DNA of 37,761 nucleotides, taken from the NCBI GenBank assembly GCA_947628345.1, contig CANQZM010000008.1, positions 1 through 37,761 of the forward strand. Reading direction: 5' to 3'. A program made the translations under genes and the position numbers. This stretch comes from an uncultured Bacilli bacterium (GTDB lineage: Bacteria; Bacillota_I; Bacilli_A; RF39; UBA660). The notes below the pieces were generated by a model that was not told the DNA's origin, did no database searches, and was given only the letters and a program-made list of their open reading frames with translations. Positions 9,062 to 23,013 of the stretch are shown here, one piece after another; the first letter of the stretch is position 1, and every line of letters starts with the position of its first letter.

Positions 9062-10300
9062 ATGGAAATAGTTACTATTAATCAAACTCAATTTGATGCT
9101 TTTGCTGATACCCATAAATATAGAAATTATTATCAAACCTCTAAATACGGTGACGTTATGTCTAAATTCAATTATGAAGTTAGATATATTGGAATTATGG
9201 ATGATAATCATAATATGATTGGAGCATCTCTATTACTATTACAAAATTCTGCCATGAAAACTAAACTTGCTTATGCTCCACGTGGTATTTTATTTGATTT
9301 TACTGATGCCTTAAAAGTTAATGAATTAACAAAAACTTTAAAAGAATCTTTGGGCAAGGAAGGTATTGTTAGTTTAAGAATGGATCCTGCTATACCAATG
9401 TCTATTCGTGATCATGAGGGAAATATTACTAATGTTAATAACGAAGCTCAAATGATTGATGAAAATCTTCAAAAAGCAGGATTTATTTATAAAGGTCAAA
9501 ATGTTTATTTTGAAACTGAAAAACCTAGATGGGAAGCTTTAGTGGTTTTATCCAAAGATATAAAAGATATATATAAACAATTTGATCAAAGAACTCGAAA
9601 TAAAATTAATAAAGCCATAAGTATTGGTATTGAAATTCATCGTGATGATAAAAAGGATATTACAAAGCTATATAGTTTTATTAAAAGTAATCATGCTAAA
9701 CCGCTTAAATTTTATACTCAATTAATTAATAATTTTGGTAATAATGCTGATGTTTTTTATGCTAAATTAAATACCGAAACTTTTGTAATGCAAACGAAAA
9801 AATTATATGAAGATGAATTAACCAATAATGAAAATTTATCTGAACAATTTCAAAATTTAGCCAAACAAAATGAGGATCGTCGTGAAATTTTTAATAAGAA
9901 AGTATTATCAGATAAATTATTAAATATTTATAAAAACAATTTAATTTTTGCTACTGATACTTTGAAAAAATATCCTAATGGAATAATTATAGCAGGAGCT
10001 TTAAATATTATTTATGATAATGCTGCTTTTTCAATAATAGAAACCAGTGATACTAATTATGCTAGTTTAAATGCTGCTTATTTGTTGAAATGGAGGATGC
10101 TATGTGATTATCATAATGAAAAATTAAAATATTTTAATTTAAGTGCTATCAGTGGAAATTTTGAGGGAAGTAACAAATATGCAACTTTAAATGCTTCTAA
10201 ACTTGGTTATAATTCTGTTATAACTGAATACATTGGAGAATATGATATTATTCTAAATAATTTTAAATATAATTTATATAAAAAATTTTCAAAAGAATAA
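9062..10300 (+). CDS. FemX/FemA/MurM-type peptidoglycan bridge aminoacyltransferase
   Basis: FYQTSKYGDVM..., LLLLQ, YAPRGILFDF, RTRNKINKA, NLSAISGNFEGSNKYATLNASKLGY; coiled-coil insertion typical of Fem transferases. Confidence 0.88.
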   Translation: MEIVTINQTQFDAFADTHKYRNYYQTSKYGDVMSKFNYEVRYIGIMDDNHNMIGASLLLLQNSAMKTKLAYAPRGILFDFTDALKVNELTKTLKESLGKEGIVSLRMDPAIPMSIRDHEGNITNVNNEAQMIDENLQKAGFIYKGQNVYFETEKPRWEALVVLSKDIKDIYKQFDQRTRNKINKAISIGIEIHRDDKKDITKLYSFIKSNHAKPLKFYTQLINNFGNNADVFYAKLNTETFVMQTKKLYEDELTNNENLSEQFQNLAKQNEDRREIFNKKVLSDKLLNIYKNNLIFATDTLKKYPNGIIIAGALNIIYDNAAFSIIETSDTNYASLNAAYLLKWRMLCDYHNEKLKYFNLSAISGNFEGSNKYATLNASKLGYNSVITEYIGEYDIILNNFKYNLYKKFSKE

Positions 10301-10357
10301 GGACTAACATAAAATTAGTCCTTATTATTAAAAAAAACTGATTTCTCAGTTTTTTAT
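10298..10357. terminator. Convergent terminators (femX-like / tuf)
   Basis: AAGGACTAA...TTAGTCCTT and AAAAAACTGA...TCAGTTTTTT hairpins between convergent genes. Confidence 0.7.
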
Positions 10358-11541
10358 TATTCAATAATTTCTGAAACAGATCCAGCTCCAACAGTACGTC
10401 CACCTTCACGAATTGAGAATTTAGTACCTTGTTCAAGAGCTATAGAATGAATTAATTCTACTGTCATGTCAACATTATCGCCAGGCATAACCATTTCAAC
10501 ACCATCAGGAAGTGTAATAACACCTGTAACATCTGTAGTTCTGAAATAGAATTGAGGACGATAATTATTGAAGAATGGTGTATGACGTCCACCTTCTTCT
10601 TTACTTAGTACATAAACTGCTGCACTAAATTTATGATGAGGTGTAACTGTTCCTGGTTTAGCAAGAACTTGACCACGTTCAACATCTTCACGAGCAATAC
10701 CACGTAATAATACTCCAGCATTATCTCCTGCTTCAGCATAATCTAATTGTTTTCTGAACATTTCAATTCCAGTAACAACTGTCTTTTGAGTATCCTTAAT
10801 ACCAACGATTTCAACTTCATCGTTAAGATTTAATCTACCACGTTCAACACGTCCAGTAACAACTGTTCCACGTCCAGTGATAGTAAATACATCTTCGATA
10901 CTCATTAAGAATGGTTTATCAGTATCTCTAGCAGGTGTTGGAATCCATTCATCAACTGCTTTCATTAATTCTTCAATGCTAGCAACATATTTAGGATCTC
11001 CTTCAAGAGCTTTTAATGCTGATCCACGAATAATTGGAGTGTTGTCTCCATCAAATTCATATTCAGTTAATAAATCACGAATTTCCATTTCAACTAAATC
11101 TAATAATTCTGGATCATCAACCATATCACACTTATTCATGAATACAACCATTTTAGGTACTCCAACTTGACGAGCAAGTAAGATATGTTCACGAGTTTGT
11201 GCCATAGGTCCATCAGTTGCAGCTATAACTAGGATAGCTCCATCCATTTGAGCAGCACCTGTAATCATGTTTTTAACATAATCAGCATGTCCTGGACAAT
11301 CAACATGTGCATAATGTCTAGCGTCTGTACTATACTCAACATGTGCAGTATTGATTGTGATACCACGTTCTCTTTCTTCTGGTGCCTTATCAATATTAGC
11401 GAAATCAACAGCTTTGTTACCATTTTTTCCATCTAATACTTTAGTAATAGCAGCAGTAAGAGTAGTTTTTCCATGATCTACGTGTCCAATAGTACCAACA
11501 TTAACATGTGGTTTTGAACGATCATACTTTTCTTTTGCCAT
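10357..11541 (-). CDS. tuf: Elongation factor Tu
   Basis: [24 protein letters not shown]..., full length to AGSVSEIIE. Confidence 0.99.
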   Translation of the reverse strand: MAKEKYDRSKPHVNVGTIGHVDHGKTTLTAAITKVLDGKNGNKAVDFANIDKAPEERERGITINTAHVEYSTDARHYAHVDCPGHADYVKNMITGAAQMDGAILVIAATDGPMAQTREHILLARQVGVPKMVVFMNKCDMVDDPELLDLVEMEIRDLLTEYEFDGDNTPIIRGSALKALEGDPKYVASIEELMKAVDEWIPTPARDTDKPFLMSIEDVFTITGRGTVVTGRVERGRLNLNDEVEIVGIKDTQKTVVTGIEMFRKQLDYAEAGDNAGVLLRGIAREDVERGQVLAKPGTVTPHHKFSAAVYVLSKEEGGRHTPFFNNYRPQFYFRTTDVTGVITLPDGVEMVMPGDNVDMTVELIHSIALEQGTKFSIREGGRTVGAGSVSEIIE

Positions 11542-11629
11542 AATTTTTCCTCCTTTATTTATTTACAACATATATTTTATCTAACAATTGAATATTTTTC
11601 AACTGTTTTGATACTTTTTTTAGTTTTTT

Positions 11630-13699
11630 TTAATTACCACTTTTTTTGATAATTTCTTCGGCAATATTTTTAGGTACTTCCTCATAATGATCAAATATCA
11701 TTTGGAAATTACCGCGTCCTTGTGTATTACTACGTAAGTTTGTTGCATATCCAAACATTTCTGAAAGTGGAACCATAGCACTTAATTTAACGGCATTACC
11801 TTGATTTTCTTGTCCTAATGGTTTTCCACGACGTGATGTTAAATCACCCATAACGTTACCAAAATATTCATCAGGGGTAGTAACATCTACTTTCATGATT
11901 GGTTCTAATAATGTAGCATTACACTTATTTTTAGCCTCCTTTAAGGCTAAGCTAGCAGCAATTTTAAATGCCATTTCATTTGAGTCAACATCATGATAAG
12001 AACCATCATATAATGTTGCCTTAATGTCAATCATTGGATATCCTGCTAAAATACCAGTTTGCATTGCTTCTTGTAATCCCTTATCAACAACTGGGATATA
12101 CTCACGAGGAACAACTCCTCCTACAACTTCATCAACAAATTCATATCCTTTATCTGGATTTGGTTCAAAGCGAACCCATACATGTCCATATTGTCCACGT
12201 CCTCCAGATTGTTTAATATACTTACCTTCACATTCACCAGTTGCTTTGATTGTTTCACGATAAGCAACTTGTGGAGCTCCAACATTTGCTTCTACATTAA
12301 ATTCACGTTTCATACGATCTACTAATACATCTAAGTGTAATTCACCCATACCAGCAATAACTGTTTGGCCTGTTTCATGATCAGTATGAACTTTAAAGGT
12401 TGGATCTTCTTCAGCAAGCTTTTGTAAAGCTATAGCCATCTTATCTTGATCAGCTTTTGATTTAGGTTCTACAGCTAATTGAATAACTGGTTCAGGTACA
12501 GAAAGTTTTTCTAAAATAATTGGTTTCTTTTCATCACATAAAGTATCTCCGGTAGTTGTATTTTTAAGTCCTACTGCTGCAGCTATATCTCCAGTATAAA
12601 CATCTGAGATTTCTTTACGAGTATTAGCATGCATTTGTAAAATACGTCCAATACGTTCTTTAGTATCCTTAGTAGAATTTAGAACATAACTACCACTACT
12701 TAAATGTCCTGAGTAAACTCTGAAGAATGTTAAACGTCCAACAAATGGATCTGTCATAACTTTAAATGCTAATGAACTAAATGGTTCAGAATCACTTGGA
12801 TGACGAACTTCTTCTTCACCTTTTAGATTATGTCCTTTGATACTACCAGTATCAAGTGGACTTGGTAAATAATCAATAACAGCATCTAGTAATGGTTTAA
12901 TTCCTTTATTACCTAATGCATCTCCACACATTACTGGGAAAAACTTAGTAGATAAACATCCATTACGGATAGCTCTTTTGATCATTTCAACTGATACTTC
13001 TTCTCCATCAAGATATTTTTCCATCATTTCATCATCAAATTCTGCAACTGCTTCTAGTAATTCAGCACGAGCATTTTCTACAGTTGATTTTAAATCTTCT
13101 GGAATATCAATTTCTTGAGCATTTTCTTCTGGTTGCCCATCAAAATGATAAGCTTTTAATGTAATTAAATCAATAACACCATTAAAATCATCTTCAGCAC
13201 CGATTGGCCATTCAATTGGCTTAGCATTAACTCCTAAACGTTCTTTAATACTTTTTAAACTGTATTCAAAGTCTGCACCAATTTTTCCCATTTTATTAGC
13301 AAAAATAATTCTAGGAACATTAAATTCATCTGCTTGTCTCCAAACAGTTTCCATTTGAGGCTCTACTCCTGCTTGAGCATCCAAAAGTGCAACAGATCCA
13401 TCTAATACACGAAGACTTCTACTAACTTCAATTGTAAAATCTACGTGTCCTGGAGTATCAATTATATTACAACGGTATCCTTTCCAATATGCAGTTGTTG
13501 CTGCAGAAGTGATTGTAATACCACGTTCTTTTTCTTGAGCCATCCAATCCATTTGAGATTCACCATCATGAGTTTCACCAATTTTATGGATTTTTCCAGC
13601 ATGATATAAAATACGCTCTGTTGTTGTTGTTTTACCAGCATCAATGTGAGCCATAATACCAAAATTTCTAGTCTTTTCTAATGTCGTATCTCTTGCCAT
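11630..13699 (-). CDS. fusA: Elongation factor G
   Basis: [38 protein letters not shown]. Confidence 0.99.
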   Translation of the reverse strand: MARDTTLEKTRNFGIMAHIDAGKTTTTERILYHAGKIHKIGETHDGESQMDWMAQEKERGITITSAATTAYWKGYRCNIIDTPGHVDFTIEVSRSLRVLDGSVALLDAQAGVEPQMETVWRQADEFNVPRIIFANKMGKIGADFEYSLKSIKERLGVNAKPIEWPIGAEDDFNGVIDLITLKAYHFDGQPEENAQEIDIPEDLKSTVENARAELLEAVAEFDDEMMEKYLDGEEVSVEMIKRAIRNGCLSTKFFPVMCGDALGNKGIKPLLDAVIDYLPSPLDTGSIKGHNLKGEEEVRHPSDSEPFSSLAFKVMTDPFVGRLTFFRVYSGHLSSGSYVLNSTKDTKERIGRILQMHANTRKEISDVYTGDIAAAVGLKNTTTGDTLCDEKKPIILEKLSVPEPVIQLAVEPKSKADQDKMAIALQKLAEEDPTFKVHTDHETGQTVIAGMGELHLDVLVDRMKREFNVEANVGAPQVAYRETIKATGECEGKYIKQSGGRGQYGHVWVRFEPNPDKGYEFVDEVVGGVVPREYIPVVDKGLQEAMQTGILAGYPMIDIKATLYDGSYHDVDSNEMAFKIAASLALKEAKNKCNATLLEPIMKVDVTTPDEYFGNVMGDLTSRRGKPLGQENQGNAVKLSAMVPLSEMFGYATNLRSNTQGRGNFQMIFDHYEEVPKNIAEEIIKKSGN

Positions 13700-13711
13700 A
13701 ATAACTCCTTT

Positions 13712-14179
13712 CTACCATCTATAATGTGCGAAAGCCTTATTTGCTTCTGCCATTCTATGTGTATCTTCACGTTTTTTAACTGCTGCACCTGTTCCATTAG
13801 ATGCATCAATAATTTCATTGGCTAAATTATCAGCCATTCCTTTTCCACCACGCTCACGAGAATATTTTGTTAACCATCTTAAAGCTAAGGCTTGCCCTCT
13901 AGCTGGTGTTACTTCTATTGGCACTTGGTAATTTGATCCTCCTACACGACGAGATTTAACTTCTAACTGTGGTTTTATATTTTCCATAGCTTGATTAAAT
14001 ACTTCTAATGGATCTCTACCAGTTTTTGCCTTTACTGTTTCAAATGCTTGATAAACTATAGTTTGAGCTGTCCCTTTTTTACCATCTAACATAATAGTAT
14101 TAATTAATTTTGTAACAATTTTTGATTTATATATTGGATCTGGTAGAACATCTCTTTTTACTGCACGTCTTTTACGCAT
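13712..14179 (-). CDS. rpsG: 30S ribosomal protein S7
   Basis: [15 protein letters not shown]... AHYRW. Confidence 0.99.
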   Translation of the reverse strand: MRKRRAVKRDVLPDPIYKSKIVTKLINTIMLDGKKGTAQTIVYQAFETVKAKTGRDPLEVFNQAMENIKPQLEVKSRRVGGSNYQVPIEVTPARGQALALRWLTKYSRERGGKGMADNLANEIIDASNGTGAAVKKREDTHRMAEANKAFAHYRW

Positions 14180-14205
14180 TTAAAATTCCTCCCTTCATTT
14201 ATATC

Positions 14206-14619
14206 TTATTTTTTAGGTTTTTTAGCTCCGTATTTACTACGTCCTTGCATACGATCTTTAACTCCGGCTGTATCAAGGGTTCCACGTATAACATGATAAC
14301 GTACACCGATTAAATCCTTAACACGTCCGCCACGGATTAAAACAACACTATGTTCTTGTAAATTGTGTCCTATTCCTGGAATATAAGTATCTACTTCTTT
14401 TCCATTAGATAAACGAACACGAGCATATTTACGTAATGCAGAGTTTGGCTTCTTTGGAGTTTTTGTACCAACACGTGTACATACTCCACGTTTTTGAGGT
14501 GATGGATTATTAGTAGTTTTTCTTCTAACTGTATTTAATCCTACTCCTAGAACTGGAGCCTTACTTTTTCTTACTTTGTCCTTACGATTTTTACGAACTA
14601 ATTGTTGCATTGTAGGCAT
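14206..14619 (-). CDS. rpsL: 30S ribosomal protein S12
   Basis: [13 protein letters not shown]...[18 protein letters not shown]... Confidence 0.99.
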   Translation of the reverse strand: MPTMQQLVRKNRKDKVRKSKAPVLGVGLNTVRRKTTNNPSPQKRGVCTRVGTKTPKKPNSALRKYARVRLSNGKEVDTYIPGIGHNLQEHSVVLIRGGRVKDLIGVRYHVIRGTLDTAGVKDRMQGRSKYGAKKPKK

Positions 14620-14753
14620 ATATTACTTATCTCCTTTCTTTACACATATCCAGGTGTATCATTAATATTTTTAAATAATGCTCTGCTTTAATAGCAAAGC
14701 AAAATTCATAAGCAAACATAATATAACACTATATTAATTCAATGTCAATATTT

Positions 14754-14918
14754 TTACATATTTTCTAATATAATTTCTTCATAAATATCATTAGGTGAAT
14801 TTTCTTCAATACCATAATTATATGAGATTATAAGCCAAATTATTAAGAAAATAAACAATACTACAATAAAAATAATCATATTACTTAATCCCCAACCATG
14901 GTTATTTAATTTCAACAT
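14754..14918 (-). CDS. Small single-pass membrane protein (54 aa), MLKLNNHGWGLSNMIIFIVVLFIFLIIWLIISYNYGIEENSPNDIYEEIILENM
   Basis: SD AAAGGGAG upstream of the ATG, one clear TM helix, intact ORF in the rpsL-rpoC gap; below the track length cutoff. Confidence 0.65.
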   Translation of the reverse strand: MLKLNNHGWGLSNMIIFIVVLFIFLIIWLIISYNYGIEENSPNDIYEEIILENM

Positions 14919-14993
14919 TATATATAACTCCCTTTAATTATTATATTTTATGAATATTCCTTTTATATTAATTTGTTACTAAATTTATGAAAA

Positions 14994-15012
14994 AGAAGTA
15001 CTTAAGTACTCC
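14994..15012 (-). terminator. Terminator after rpoC
   Basis: AGTACTTAAGTACTT palindrome followed by CTTTTT on the minus strand. Confidence 0.5.
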
Positions 15013-18000
15013 TTATTCCATAAACTGATCTTCTAAACGATCTAAAGGTTCTTCATCAACAAATTCAGTTTCTAAATCATAATCTACATTAGAGTATCTT
15101 TTACTTCCAGTTCCTGCTGGAATTAATTTACCAATAATTACGTTTTCTTTTAAACCTTCTAAGTGATCAACTTTTCCTTTAATTGCGGCATCAGTTAAAA
15201 TTCTAGTAGTTTCTTGGAATGATGCAGCTGATAGGAATGAATCAGTTTCTAGTGAAGCTTTAGTAATACCTAATAATACTGGTTTACCAAGAGCAGGCTT
15301 TTTACCTTTAATAATAGCTTCTTTGTTTCCATCTGTGAATTCTTTGAAGTTTACTAATCCTCCAGGTAAGAATCTAGTATCACCTGATTCAACAATACGT
15401 ATTTTACAAATCATTCTACGAGCAATAATTTCTATATGCTTATCAGAAATATCAACACCTTGTGAACGATAGGTATTTTGAACTTCTTTTAAAATATATT
15501 CCTGAGTAGTAATAGGATCTGTTACTGCTAGTAACTCTTTTGGACTAATAGCACCTTCTGTAAGTTTGGTTCCACAAGTAACTTCTTGCCCTTTTTCAAC
15601 ACAAAGCTTAGCTCCATAGTTAGAAACGTGCTCTTTAGTTTCCAATTTGTTAGTAATACTAATTTTATATTTCCCATGATCTTCTTTAATTTTAGTAATT
15701 TTTCCATCTATTTCAGCGATAGTAGCTTTTCCTTTTGGATTACGAGCTTCAAATAATTCTTGTACACGAGGAAGACCTTGAGTAATATCTTCTCCACCAG
15801 CAACTCCTCCAGTATGGAATGTACGCATTGTAAGTTGAGTACCAGGTTCACCAATAGATTGTGCAGCCATAACTCCAACAGCTTCTCCAATTTCTACTAG
15901 ATTACCAGTTGCTAAGTTACGACCATAACATTTTTGACATAATCCGTTTTCTGTACCACAAGTTAAGATTGAACGAATTTCTACTTCCTCTATTCCTGCA
16001 TCAATAATTTTATCTGCAATAGACTCGGTAATCATTTCTAATCTATCCACTAAAACTTTTTTAGTTTCGGGGTGAATAATCTTTTTGTTAGCAAAACGAC
16101 CTACAATTCTATCTCTTAAAGATTCGATAGTAGCACCAGTTTTTTCATTAACAAATGCACGTACTACTACACCTTGATCAGTCCCACAATCAGCTTCTCT
16201 AATAATCATATCTTGACTGACATCAACAAGACGTCTAGTTAAGTATCCAGAATCAGCTGTTTTTAAAGCTGTATCAGCACTACCTTTTCTAGCTCCATGA
16301 GTTGATAAGAAGAATTCTGCTACAGAAAGACCTTCTTTAAAGTTTGATAAAACTGGAATTTCAACTGATTCTCCTGAAGGTTTTGCCATAATACCACGCA
16401 TACCAGCAACCTGAGTAAAGTTAGAGATATTACCACGTGCTTTTGAATGCATCATCATAAAGATTGGATTATCAATATCTTTATTAGATATTTCCTCAAG
16501 TTCAGCTTGAACTTTATCTTTTGCAGCATTCCAGGTATCAATGACCTTAGTAAATCTTTCTTCTTCAGTTATTAAACCACGTTTATACTGTTTATTAATC
16601 TTATCTACCAATTTTTGACTTTCAGATACTATTTCTTGTTTATTCTGACTAGTCTCAACATCAGCCATACTAACTGTAATACCGGCTATTGTTGAATAGT
16701 AAAATCCTAAATCCTTTAGTTTATCAAGCATTTCAGAAGTTTCTGTAGTTTTGTAACGTTTAAATACTTGAGCTATAATTTTTTCTAAAGTTCCTTTAGC
16801 AAATGGCTTTACTATTGGCATTTTAGCAATTTCTTCTTTTATATTTTTACCCTTTTCAATAAAGTATTTATTTGGGGTAATATTTTGAATATTATCATCT
16901 GTTGGTTCATTTACAAAAGCAAATGAATCTGGTAAAATTTCATTAAATTTAATCTTTCCTACTGTAGTTACCAAATATTTGTCTTTTTGTTCTTCAGTAA
17001 ATAACTTATGTCTAAATGAAGATACAGGTACTGCAATACGAGCATGTAGAGTTAATTCTCTACGTTCATATGCCATTAAGGCTTCATTACAATTTTTAAA
17101 GACACGGCCTTCACCTTCAAGACCAGCTTTTTCCATAGTAATATAGTAGTTACCTAAAACCATATCTTGAGAAGGGGTAACAATAGGATCACCACTCTTT
17201 GGATGTAAAATGTTATTAGATCCAAGCATCAATAATCTAGCTTCAGCTTGAGCTTCTTCAGATAATGGTACGTGTACTGCCATTTGATCACCATCGAAGT
17301 CAGCATTAAATGCTGGACAAACAAGAGGATGAAGGCGAATTGCCTTACCACCAACTAAAATTGGTTCAAAAGCTTGAATACCAAGTCTATGAAGGGTTGG
17401 AGCACGGTTAAGTAATACTGGATGCTCTTTAATTACTTCTTCAACAATATCCCAAACTACTGGATCTTGATTTTCAATCAAACGTTTAGCTGCTTTTATA
17501 TTATGTGCAATGTCTTTACTGACTAACCCATGAATAACGTGTGGCTTAAATAGTTCAAGAGCCATTTCTTTTGGAAGTCCGCATTGATACATTTTTAAAT
17601 TTGGTCCAACTACGATAACAGAACGACCAGAATAATCGACACGTTTTCCTAATAAATTTTGACGGAAGCGACCTTGTTTACCTTTTAACATGCTAGAAAG
17701 TGATTTCAAAGGACGATTTCCAGCACCTGTAACACTTCTACCACGGCGACCATTATCAAATAAAGCATCAACTGCTTCTTGCAACATACGTTTTTCGTTT
17801 TGAATGATGATTCCAGGAGCACCTAAATCAATAAGTTTCTTTAAACGATTATTACGGTTAATAACTCTTCTATATAAATCATTCAAATCACTAGTAGCAA
17901 ATCTACCTCCATCAAGTTGAATCATTGGTCGTAGTTCAGGTGGAATTACTGGAATAACATCTAAAATCATCCATTCAGGACGGTTTCCTGATTTATAAAA

Positions 18001-18645
18001 TGCGTCTAATACATCTAATCTTTTTAATAGTCTAGTTCTTTTTTGTCCTTGAGCAGTTTCAAGTTCTGTAGTTATATCTTTAATTTCTCTTTCTAAATCA
18101 ACCTTCTTAAGTAGTTCTTTGATAGCTTCTGCACCCATACCTACTTTAAAGCCTGTACCATATTTTTCATAATAAGAACGATACTCTTTTTCAGATAAAG
18201 TTTGTTTATTTTCTAAAGGAGCATTTCCTTTATCAATAACAACATAGCTAACGAAATATAATACTTCTTCTAGATCCCTTGGACTCATATCAAGTACTAA
18301 TCCCATACGAGAAGGAACACCCTTGAAAAACCAAATATGAGAAACAGGAGAGGCAAGCTCTATATGACCCATACGTTCACGACGAACTTTACTACGAGTA
18401 ACTTCAACTCCGCAACGGTCACATACTATATTTTTATAACGAACTCTCTTGTATTTTCCACAAGCACATTCAAAATCTTTTGTAGGTCCAAAAATTTTTT
18501 CACAAAATAACCCATCACGTTCCGGTTTTAGAGTACGATAATTAATAGTCTCAGGCTTTTTAACTTCTCCATATGACCATTCACGAATTCGATCAGAAGA
18601 AGCTATCCCAATTTTTAATGCTTGAAATTTATTTACTTCTATCAT
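15013..18645 (-). CDS. rpoC: DNA-directed RNA polymerase subunit beta'
   Basis: [23 protein letters not shown] zinc finger, [12 protein letters not shown] active site. Confidence 0.99.
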   Translation of the reverse strand: MIEVNKFQALKIGIASSDRIREWSYGEVKKPETINYRTLKPERDGLFCEKIFGPTKDFECACGKYKRVRYKNIVCDRCGVEVTRSKVRRERMGHIELASPVSHIWFFKGVPSRMGLVLDMSPRDLEEVLYFVSYVVIDKGNAPLENKQTLSEKEYRSYYEKYGTGFKVGMGAEAIKELLKKVDLEREIKDITTELETAQGQKRTRLLKRLDVLDAFYKSGNRPEWMILDVIPVIPPELRPMIQLDGGRFATSDLNDLYRRVINRNNRLKKLIDLGAPGIIIQNEKRMLQEAVDALFDNGRRGRSVTGAGNRPLKSLSSMLKGKQGRFRQNLLGKRVDYSGRSVIVVGPNLKMYQCGLPKEMALELFKPHVIHGLVSKDIAHNIKAAKRLIENQDPVVWDIVEEVIKEHPVLLNRAPTLHRLGIQAFEPILVGGKAIRLHPLVCPAFNADFDGDQMAVHVPLSEEAQAEARLLMLGSNNILHPKSGDPIVTPSQDMVLGNYYITMEKAGLEGEGRVFKNCNEALMAYERRELTLHARIAVPVSSFRHKLFTEEQKDKYLVTTVGKIKFNEILPDSFAFVNEPTDDNIQNITPNKYFIEKGKNIKEEIAKMPIVKPFAKGTLEKIIAQVFKRYKTTETSEMLDKLKDLGFYYSTIAGITVSMADVETSQNKQEIVSESQKLVDKINKQYKRGLITEEERFTKVIDTWNAAKDKVQAELEEISNKDIDNPIFMMMHSKARGNISNFTQVAGMRGIMAKPSGESVEIPVLSNFKEGLSVAEFFLSTHGARKGSADTALKTADSGYLTRRLVDVSQDMIIREADCGTDQGVVVRAFVNEKTGATIESLRDRIVGRFANKKIIHPETKKVLVDRLEMITESIADKIIDAGIEEVEIRSILTCGTENGLCQKCYGRNLATGNLVEIGEAVGVMAAQSIGEPGTQLTMRTFHTGGVAGGEDITQGLPRVQELFEARNPKGKATIAEIDGKITKIKEDHGKYKISITNKLETKEHVSNYGAKLCVEKGQEVTCGTKLTEGAISPKELLAVTDPITTQEYILKEVQNTYRSQGVDISDKHIEIIARRMICKIRIVESGDTRFLPGGLVNFKEFTDGNKEAIIKGKKPALGKPVLLGITKASLETDSFLSAASFQETTRILTDAAIKGKVDHLEGLKENVIIGKLIPAGTGSKRYSNVDYDLETEFVDEEPLDRLEDQFME

Positions 18646-21600
18646 TAAATATCAGCTCCTTCCCCTATAATATCATCTATTTGTTCAAATTCATCTAGAC
18701 TACCTTCATAATCCAAATTACTTTCTTCATCTATCTGCTCCGATTCATTCAAAGTTTCTTCAACCTCATTATCAGTATTTACAATTAATTGTGGTTGTTC
18801 TATTTCTTCAATTGATAAACTATTATCGTCTCTTTCATCTTCGGATTCAATTTCTTTCAATTGTAAATTTTCTCCTTGATCATTAATGATTGAAATATCT
18901 AGACCTAATGCTTGGAATTCTTTCATCAGTACTCTAAATGATTCAGGAACTCCGGCTTGATCAATTTCTTGTCCTTTAACAATTGCTTCATAAACCTTAA
19001 CACGTCCCACAACATCATCTGATTTAACAGTAAGAAGTTCTTGTAATGTATGAGCAGCTCCATAAGCATATAATGCCCAAACTTCCATTTCTCCAAATCT
19101 TTGACCACCAAATTGAGCTTTTCCACCAAGTGGTTGTTGTGTAACCATAGAATATGGTCCTGTACTTCTGGCATGGATTTTATCATCAACCATGTGGTGT
19201 AATTTAATCATGTACATGACACCAACAGCAATACGATTATCAAATGGTTCTCCAGTACGTCCATCATATAGTACTGTCTTTCCATCTTTATCCATACCAG
19301 CTTCCTTCATTGTAGCTTCTATATCAGAAATTTGTGCCCCATCAAAGACTGGTGTAGCAACATAAACACCTAACTTCTTAGCAGCCATACCCATATGTAA
19401 CTCTAATATTTGTCCCAAATTCATACGAGAAGGTACACCTTGTGGGTTAAGCATAACATCTACTGGAGTACCATCTGGTAAATATGGCATATCTTCTTGT
19501 GGAAGAATAAGGGAAATAACACCTTTATTACCATGTCGACCTGACATTTTATCTCCAACTTGAATTTTTCTTTTTTGAATAATATATACACGAATAACTT
19601 TTGAAACTCCTGCAGGTAATTCATCATTATCTTTACGAGAATAAATTTTGATATCATGAACAATACCATCTCCTCCATGTGGAACACGAAGTGAAGTATC
19701 ACGAACCTCTCTCGTTTTTTCTCCAAATATGGCATGCAATAATTTTTCTTCTGAGGTAAGTTCTGCCATTCCCTTAGGAGTTACTTTTCCAACTAGAATA
19801 TCTCCTTCTTTTACTTCAGTACCAATGGTAATAATTCCATTCTCATCTAGATTTTTTCTAGCTTCTTCACTAACGTTTGGAATGTCTCTAGTAATTTCTT
19901 CTGGTCCTAACTTGGTTTCGCGGCATTGCATTTCATAATCTTCTAAGTGAAGAGATGTAAATTTATCATCCTTAACTAAATTTTCATTTAAAATAACAGC
20001 ATCTTCATAATTGTATCCATTAAATGTCATGAATGCAACTACCATATTTTTACCTAAAGCAAGTTCACCTTTATCTGTTGAATTTCCATCTGCTATAATT
20101 GTTTCTCCTGCTTTTACTTTATCTCCAACTTTAACAATTGGTCTTTGATGATTACAAATTCCTGCATTAGCAAGTTCAAAATTAGCTAATTGATAAGTAT
20201 CTTTATTTTCTTTAGTTTTTACTACTATTTTTCTAGCATCAACATATTCAACTATACCATCGTTTTTTGCAACAATACAAACTCCTGAGTCTTTAGCTGC
20301 AATATGTTCAACTCCAGTACCAATATATGGTGCTTCAGTTTTAATAAGTGGCATTGCTTGACGTTGCATATTTGCACCCATAAGAGCACGAGTAGCATCA
20401 TCATGTTCAAGGAATGGAATACAACTTGTTGTAACTGAAACAACTTGTTGTGGACTAACGTCTATATAATCAACTTGTTCAGGTTTAGCCAAAATGTTTT
20501 CCCCACGAAGTCTAGCATTAACTTGTTCATCAATAATAACGTTATTTTTGTCTGTATTAACTGTGGATTGTGAAATTATGTAATCTGCTTCTTCATCAGC
20601 TGTTAAATATTCTACTGTATCGGTTATTTTACAATCAACAACTTTACGATATGGAGTCATTATAAACCCATATTCATCCACTTTAGCATAACTAGCTAAA
20701 GAAGTAATTAATCCAATATTTGGACCTTCTGGAGATTCAATTGGACAAATTCTACCATAGTGAGAAGTATTAACATCTCGAACTTCTACTCCTGCACGAT
20801 CACGAGAAAGTCCGCCAGGTCCTAGAGCTGATAAACGACGTTTATTAGTAAGTTCAGCAATAGGATTAGTTTGATCCATGAATTGAGAAAGTTGAGAACT
20901 TCCAAAGAATTCTTTCATTGCGGCTGTAACTGGACGAATATTAATTAAAGTTTTTGGTGTTACTTCTTCCATTTCTTGAGTAGTCATTCGCTCACGTATT
21001 ACACGTTCCATACGAGAAACACCAATTCTAAATTGATTTTGTAATAGTTCTCCTACTTGACGAATACGTCTGTTTCCTAAATGATCAATTTCATCAAAAT
21101 TTCCAACACCGTGTAATAAATTTAGGTAATAAGATACTGAAGCATAAACATCAGAAATTGTTAATCTTTTTTCAGTAATAGTTTGATCATTACCAATGAC
21201 AACTAATTTTTTCTTCTTATCAGATGGATCAACAATTTTAATTTGTTGAACTTTATTATACATATCTAATTCTTCATTAACTTTGACTTCTTTAATACCA
21301 TAACCATCAGCAAAAATTTGTCTTAATTGTTCTAAATCTGCCTTAGTTATAACCGAACCCTTAGCAAAAACTACTTCTCCATCTACTTTAATATCTTCAG
21401 CTAAAGTTTGTCCCAAAAGTCTGTCTACTATATTAAGTTTACGGTTAAATTTATAACGACCAACACGAGCTAGATCATATCTAAATTCATCAAAAAATCT
21501 AGTGATAATTTGATTTTTAGATGAATCAATAGTAGCAGGTTCCCCTGGTCTCAATTTTTCATATATTTCTATTAAAGCTTCATCAGTATTTTTAGTAGAA

Positions 21601-22271
21601 TCCTTAGCAATAGTATTTTTTAGATAATCATCTTCTCCGAATACTTTTAATATATCATCATCTGATGATAATCCAAAGGCTCTAAGTAAAGTAGTAAGAG
21701 CAACTTTTCTAGTTCTGTCAATTCTAACATATAATACATCCCTAGCATCAGTTTCAAATTCCAACCAAGTTCCACGAGTAGGTATGATTTGAGATGTAAT
21801 TAATTCACGACCATTTTTATCAATTTCACGATTAAAATACACACTAGGAGATCTAACTAATTGAGAAACAATAACACGTTCTGCCCCATTAATTATGAAT
21901 GTACCACTTTCAGTCATCATAGGCATATCACCCATAAATATCTCTTGCTCTTTTACTTCTCCTGTTTCATGATTAAAAAGACGCACTTCTACTTTTAAAG
22001 GTGCTGAATAAGTAGTCTCTCTATCCTTACTTTCTTTAATTGAATATCTAGGTTCATCAAAATGATAATCTCCAAACTCTAATTTTAATGTACCAGAAAA
22101 ATTTTCAACTGGAAATAAATCTTCAAAAACCTCTTTTATTCCTACTGTTTTAAACCAATCATATGATTTTTTTTGAATCTCTAATAAATCCTTTAGTTCA
22201 TAAGTATTTCTAATTTTTGAGAAATTTCTTCTTTCTCTATAGTCACCACATTTTACAATTTTATATGACAC
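18645..22271 (-). CDS. rpoB: DNA-directed RNA polymerase subunit beta
   Basis: [44 protein letters not shown]; start placed at GTG 22271 after GGGGTG SD (track start 22316 looks too long). Acidic C-terminal tail. Confidence 0.96.
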   Translation of the reverse strand: MSYKIVKCGDYRERRNFSKIRNTYELKDLLEIQKKSYDWFKTVGIKEVFEDLFPVENFSGTLKLEFGDYHFDEPRYSIKESKDRETTYSAPLKVEVRLFNHETGEVKEQEIFMGDMPMMTESGTFIINGAERVIVSQLVRSPSVYFNREIDKNGRELITSQIIPTRGTWLEFETDARDVLYVRIDRTRKVALTTLLRAFGLSSDDDILKVFGEDDYLKNTIAKDSTKNTDEALIEIYEKLRPGEPATIDSSKNQIITRFFDEFRYDLARVGRYKFNRKLNIVDRLLGQTLAEDIKVDGEVVFAKGSVITKADLEQLRQIFADGYGIKEVKVNEELDMYNKVQQIKIVDPSDKKKKLVVIGNDQTITEKRLTISDVYASVSYYLNLLHGVGNFDEIDHLGNRRIRQVGELLQNQFRIGVSRMERVIRERMTTQEMEEVTPKTLINIRPVTAAMKEFFGSSQLSQFMDQTNPIAELTNKRRLSALGPGGLSRDRAGVEVRDVNTSHYGRICPIESPEGPNIGLITSLASYAKVDEYGFIMTPYRKVVDCKITDTVEYLTADEEADYIISQSTVNTDKNNVIIDEQVNARLRGENILAKPEQVDYIDVSPQQVVSVTTSCIPFLEHDDATRALMGANMQRQAMPLIKTEAPYIGTGVEHIAAKDSGVCIVAKNDGIVEYVDARKIVVKTKENKDTYQLANFELANAGICNHQRPIVKVGDKVKAGETIIADGNSTDKGELALGKNMVVAFMTFNGYNYEDAVILNENLVKDDKFTSLHLEDYEMQCRETKLGPEEITRDIPNVSEEARKNLDENGIITIGTEVKEGDILVGKVTPKGMAELTSEEKLLHAIFGEKTREVRDTSLRVPHGGDGIVHDIKIYSRKDNDELPAGVSKVIRVYIIQKRKIQVGDKMSGRHGNKGVISLILPQEDMPYLPDGTPVDVMLNPQGVPSRMNLGQILELHMGMAAKKLGVYVATPVFDGAQISDIEATMKEAGMDKDGKTVLYDGRTGEPFDNRIAVGVMYMIKLHHMVDDKIHARSTGPYSMVTQQPLGGKAQFGGQRFGEMEVWALYAYGAAHTLQELLTVKSDDVVGRVKVYEAIVKGQEIDQAGVPESFRVLMKEFQALGLDISIINDQGENLQLKEIESEDERDDNSLSIEEIEQPQLIVNTDNEVEETLNESEQIDEESNLDYEGSLDEFEQIDDIIGEGADI

Positions 22272-22371
22272 TCTTTTCACCCCAAACAATTTAATTTTTA
22301 AAGAACAGAATCGCATTAAATTTAATACGTTGCCAATTTATATTAATAACATAAATTCGTAAACAAGTCAA

Positions 22372-22956
22372 CTAAAAATTACATTTTAATACGAAAAATC
22401 CTTTTTTCTTTTTTAATATCTCAACATTATACTCTTTTTTTAAGTCGAATATTAGCGATTTAGCACCTTGCTCTTTTCTAATTACTAAAAAGAGATTCCC
22501 AGATGATTCTAAATGTTTTTTTGCATTAAATAGAATATTATATACAATTTCTTTACCGGCTCTTATCGGTGGATTAGTAATTATCGTATTATATTTATTA
22601 GTAATATTACTATAACAATCACTTTCAAAAGCATTAATATTGTTACAACCATTTTCCTTAATATTTCTTTCTGTCAAATGTAAAGCTCGTAAATTAACAT
22701 CCACCATATCAATAGAGGCTCCTGTTAGTTTGTTTAAAACTATACCTAAAACTCCATAACCACACCCAATATCTAAAACTTTGTCTCCAACTTCTTCAAG
22801 CGGGATGGATTCAAGAAGAAGTTTACTGCCAAAATCGACTCCGTCTTTTGAAAAAACTCCATTATCGGTCAAAAATGTAAATTTATATCCATATATAATA
22901 CATTCCTTTTTTTTTACATTACTAGGTAATTTTTCATTAGTAAAATACTGTCCCAT
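22372..22956 (-). CDS. Class I SAM-dependent methyltransferase (RsmC/YbxB-like)
   Basis: VLDIGCGYGVLGI, ITNPPIRAGKE (NPP motif); start placed at MGQYFTNEK preceded by GGAGAG. Confidence 0.88.
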   Translation of the reverse strand: MGQYFTNEKLPSNVKKKECIIYGYKFTFLTDNGVFSKDGVDFGSKLLLESIPLEEVGDKVLDIGCGYGVLGIVLNKLTGASIDMVDVNLRALHLTERNIKENGCNNINAFESDCYSNITNKYNTIITNPPIRAGKEIVYNILFNAKKHLESSGNLFLVIRKEQGAKSLIFDLKKEYNVEILKKKKGFFVLKCNF

Positions 22957-22981
22957 AACACTCTCCAAATGCAAAAAGAAA

Positions 22982-23013
22982 GAGACAACTTCAAAAAAAT
23001 GTGTAGTTGTCTC
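22982..23013 (-). terminator. Hairpin/terminator in the leader of the RsmC-like gene
   Basis: AGACAACTACACATTTTTTTGAAGTTGTCTCTTTCTTTTT on the minus strand, just upstream of the SD. Confidence 0.5.
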
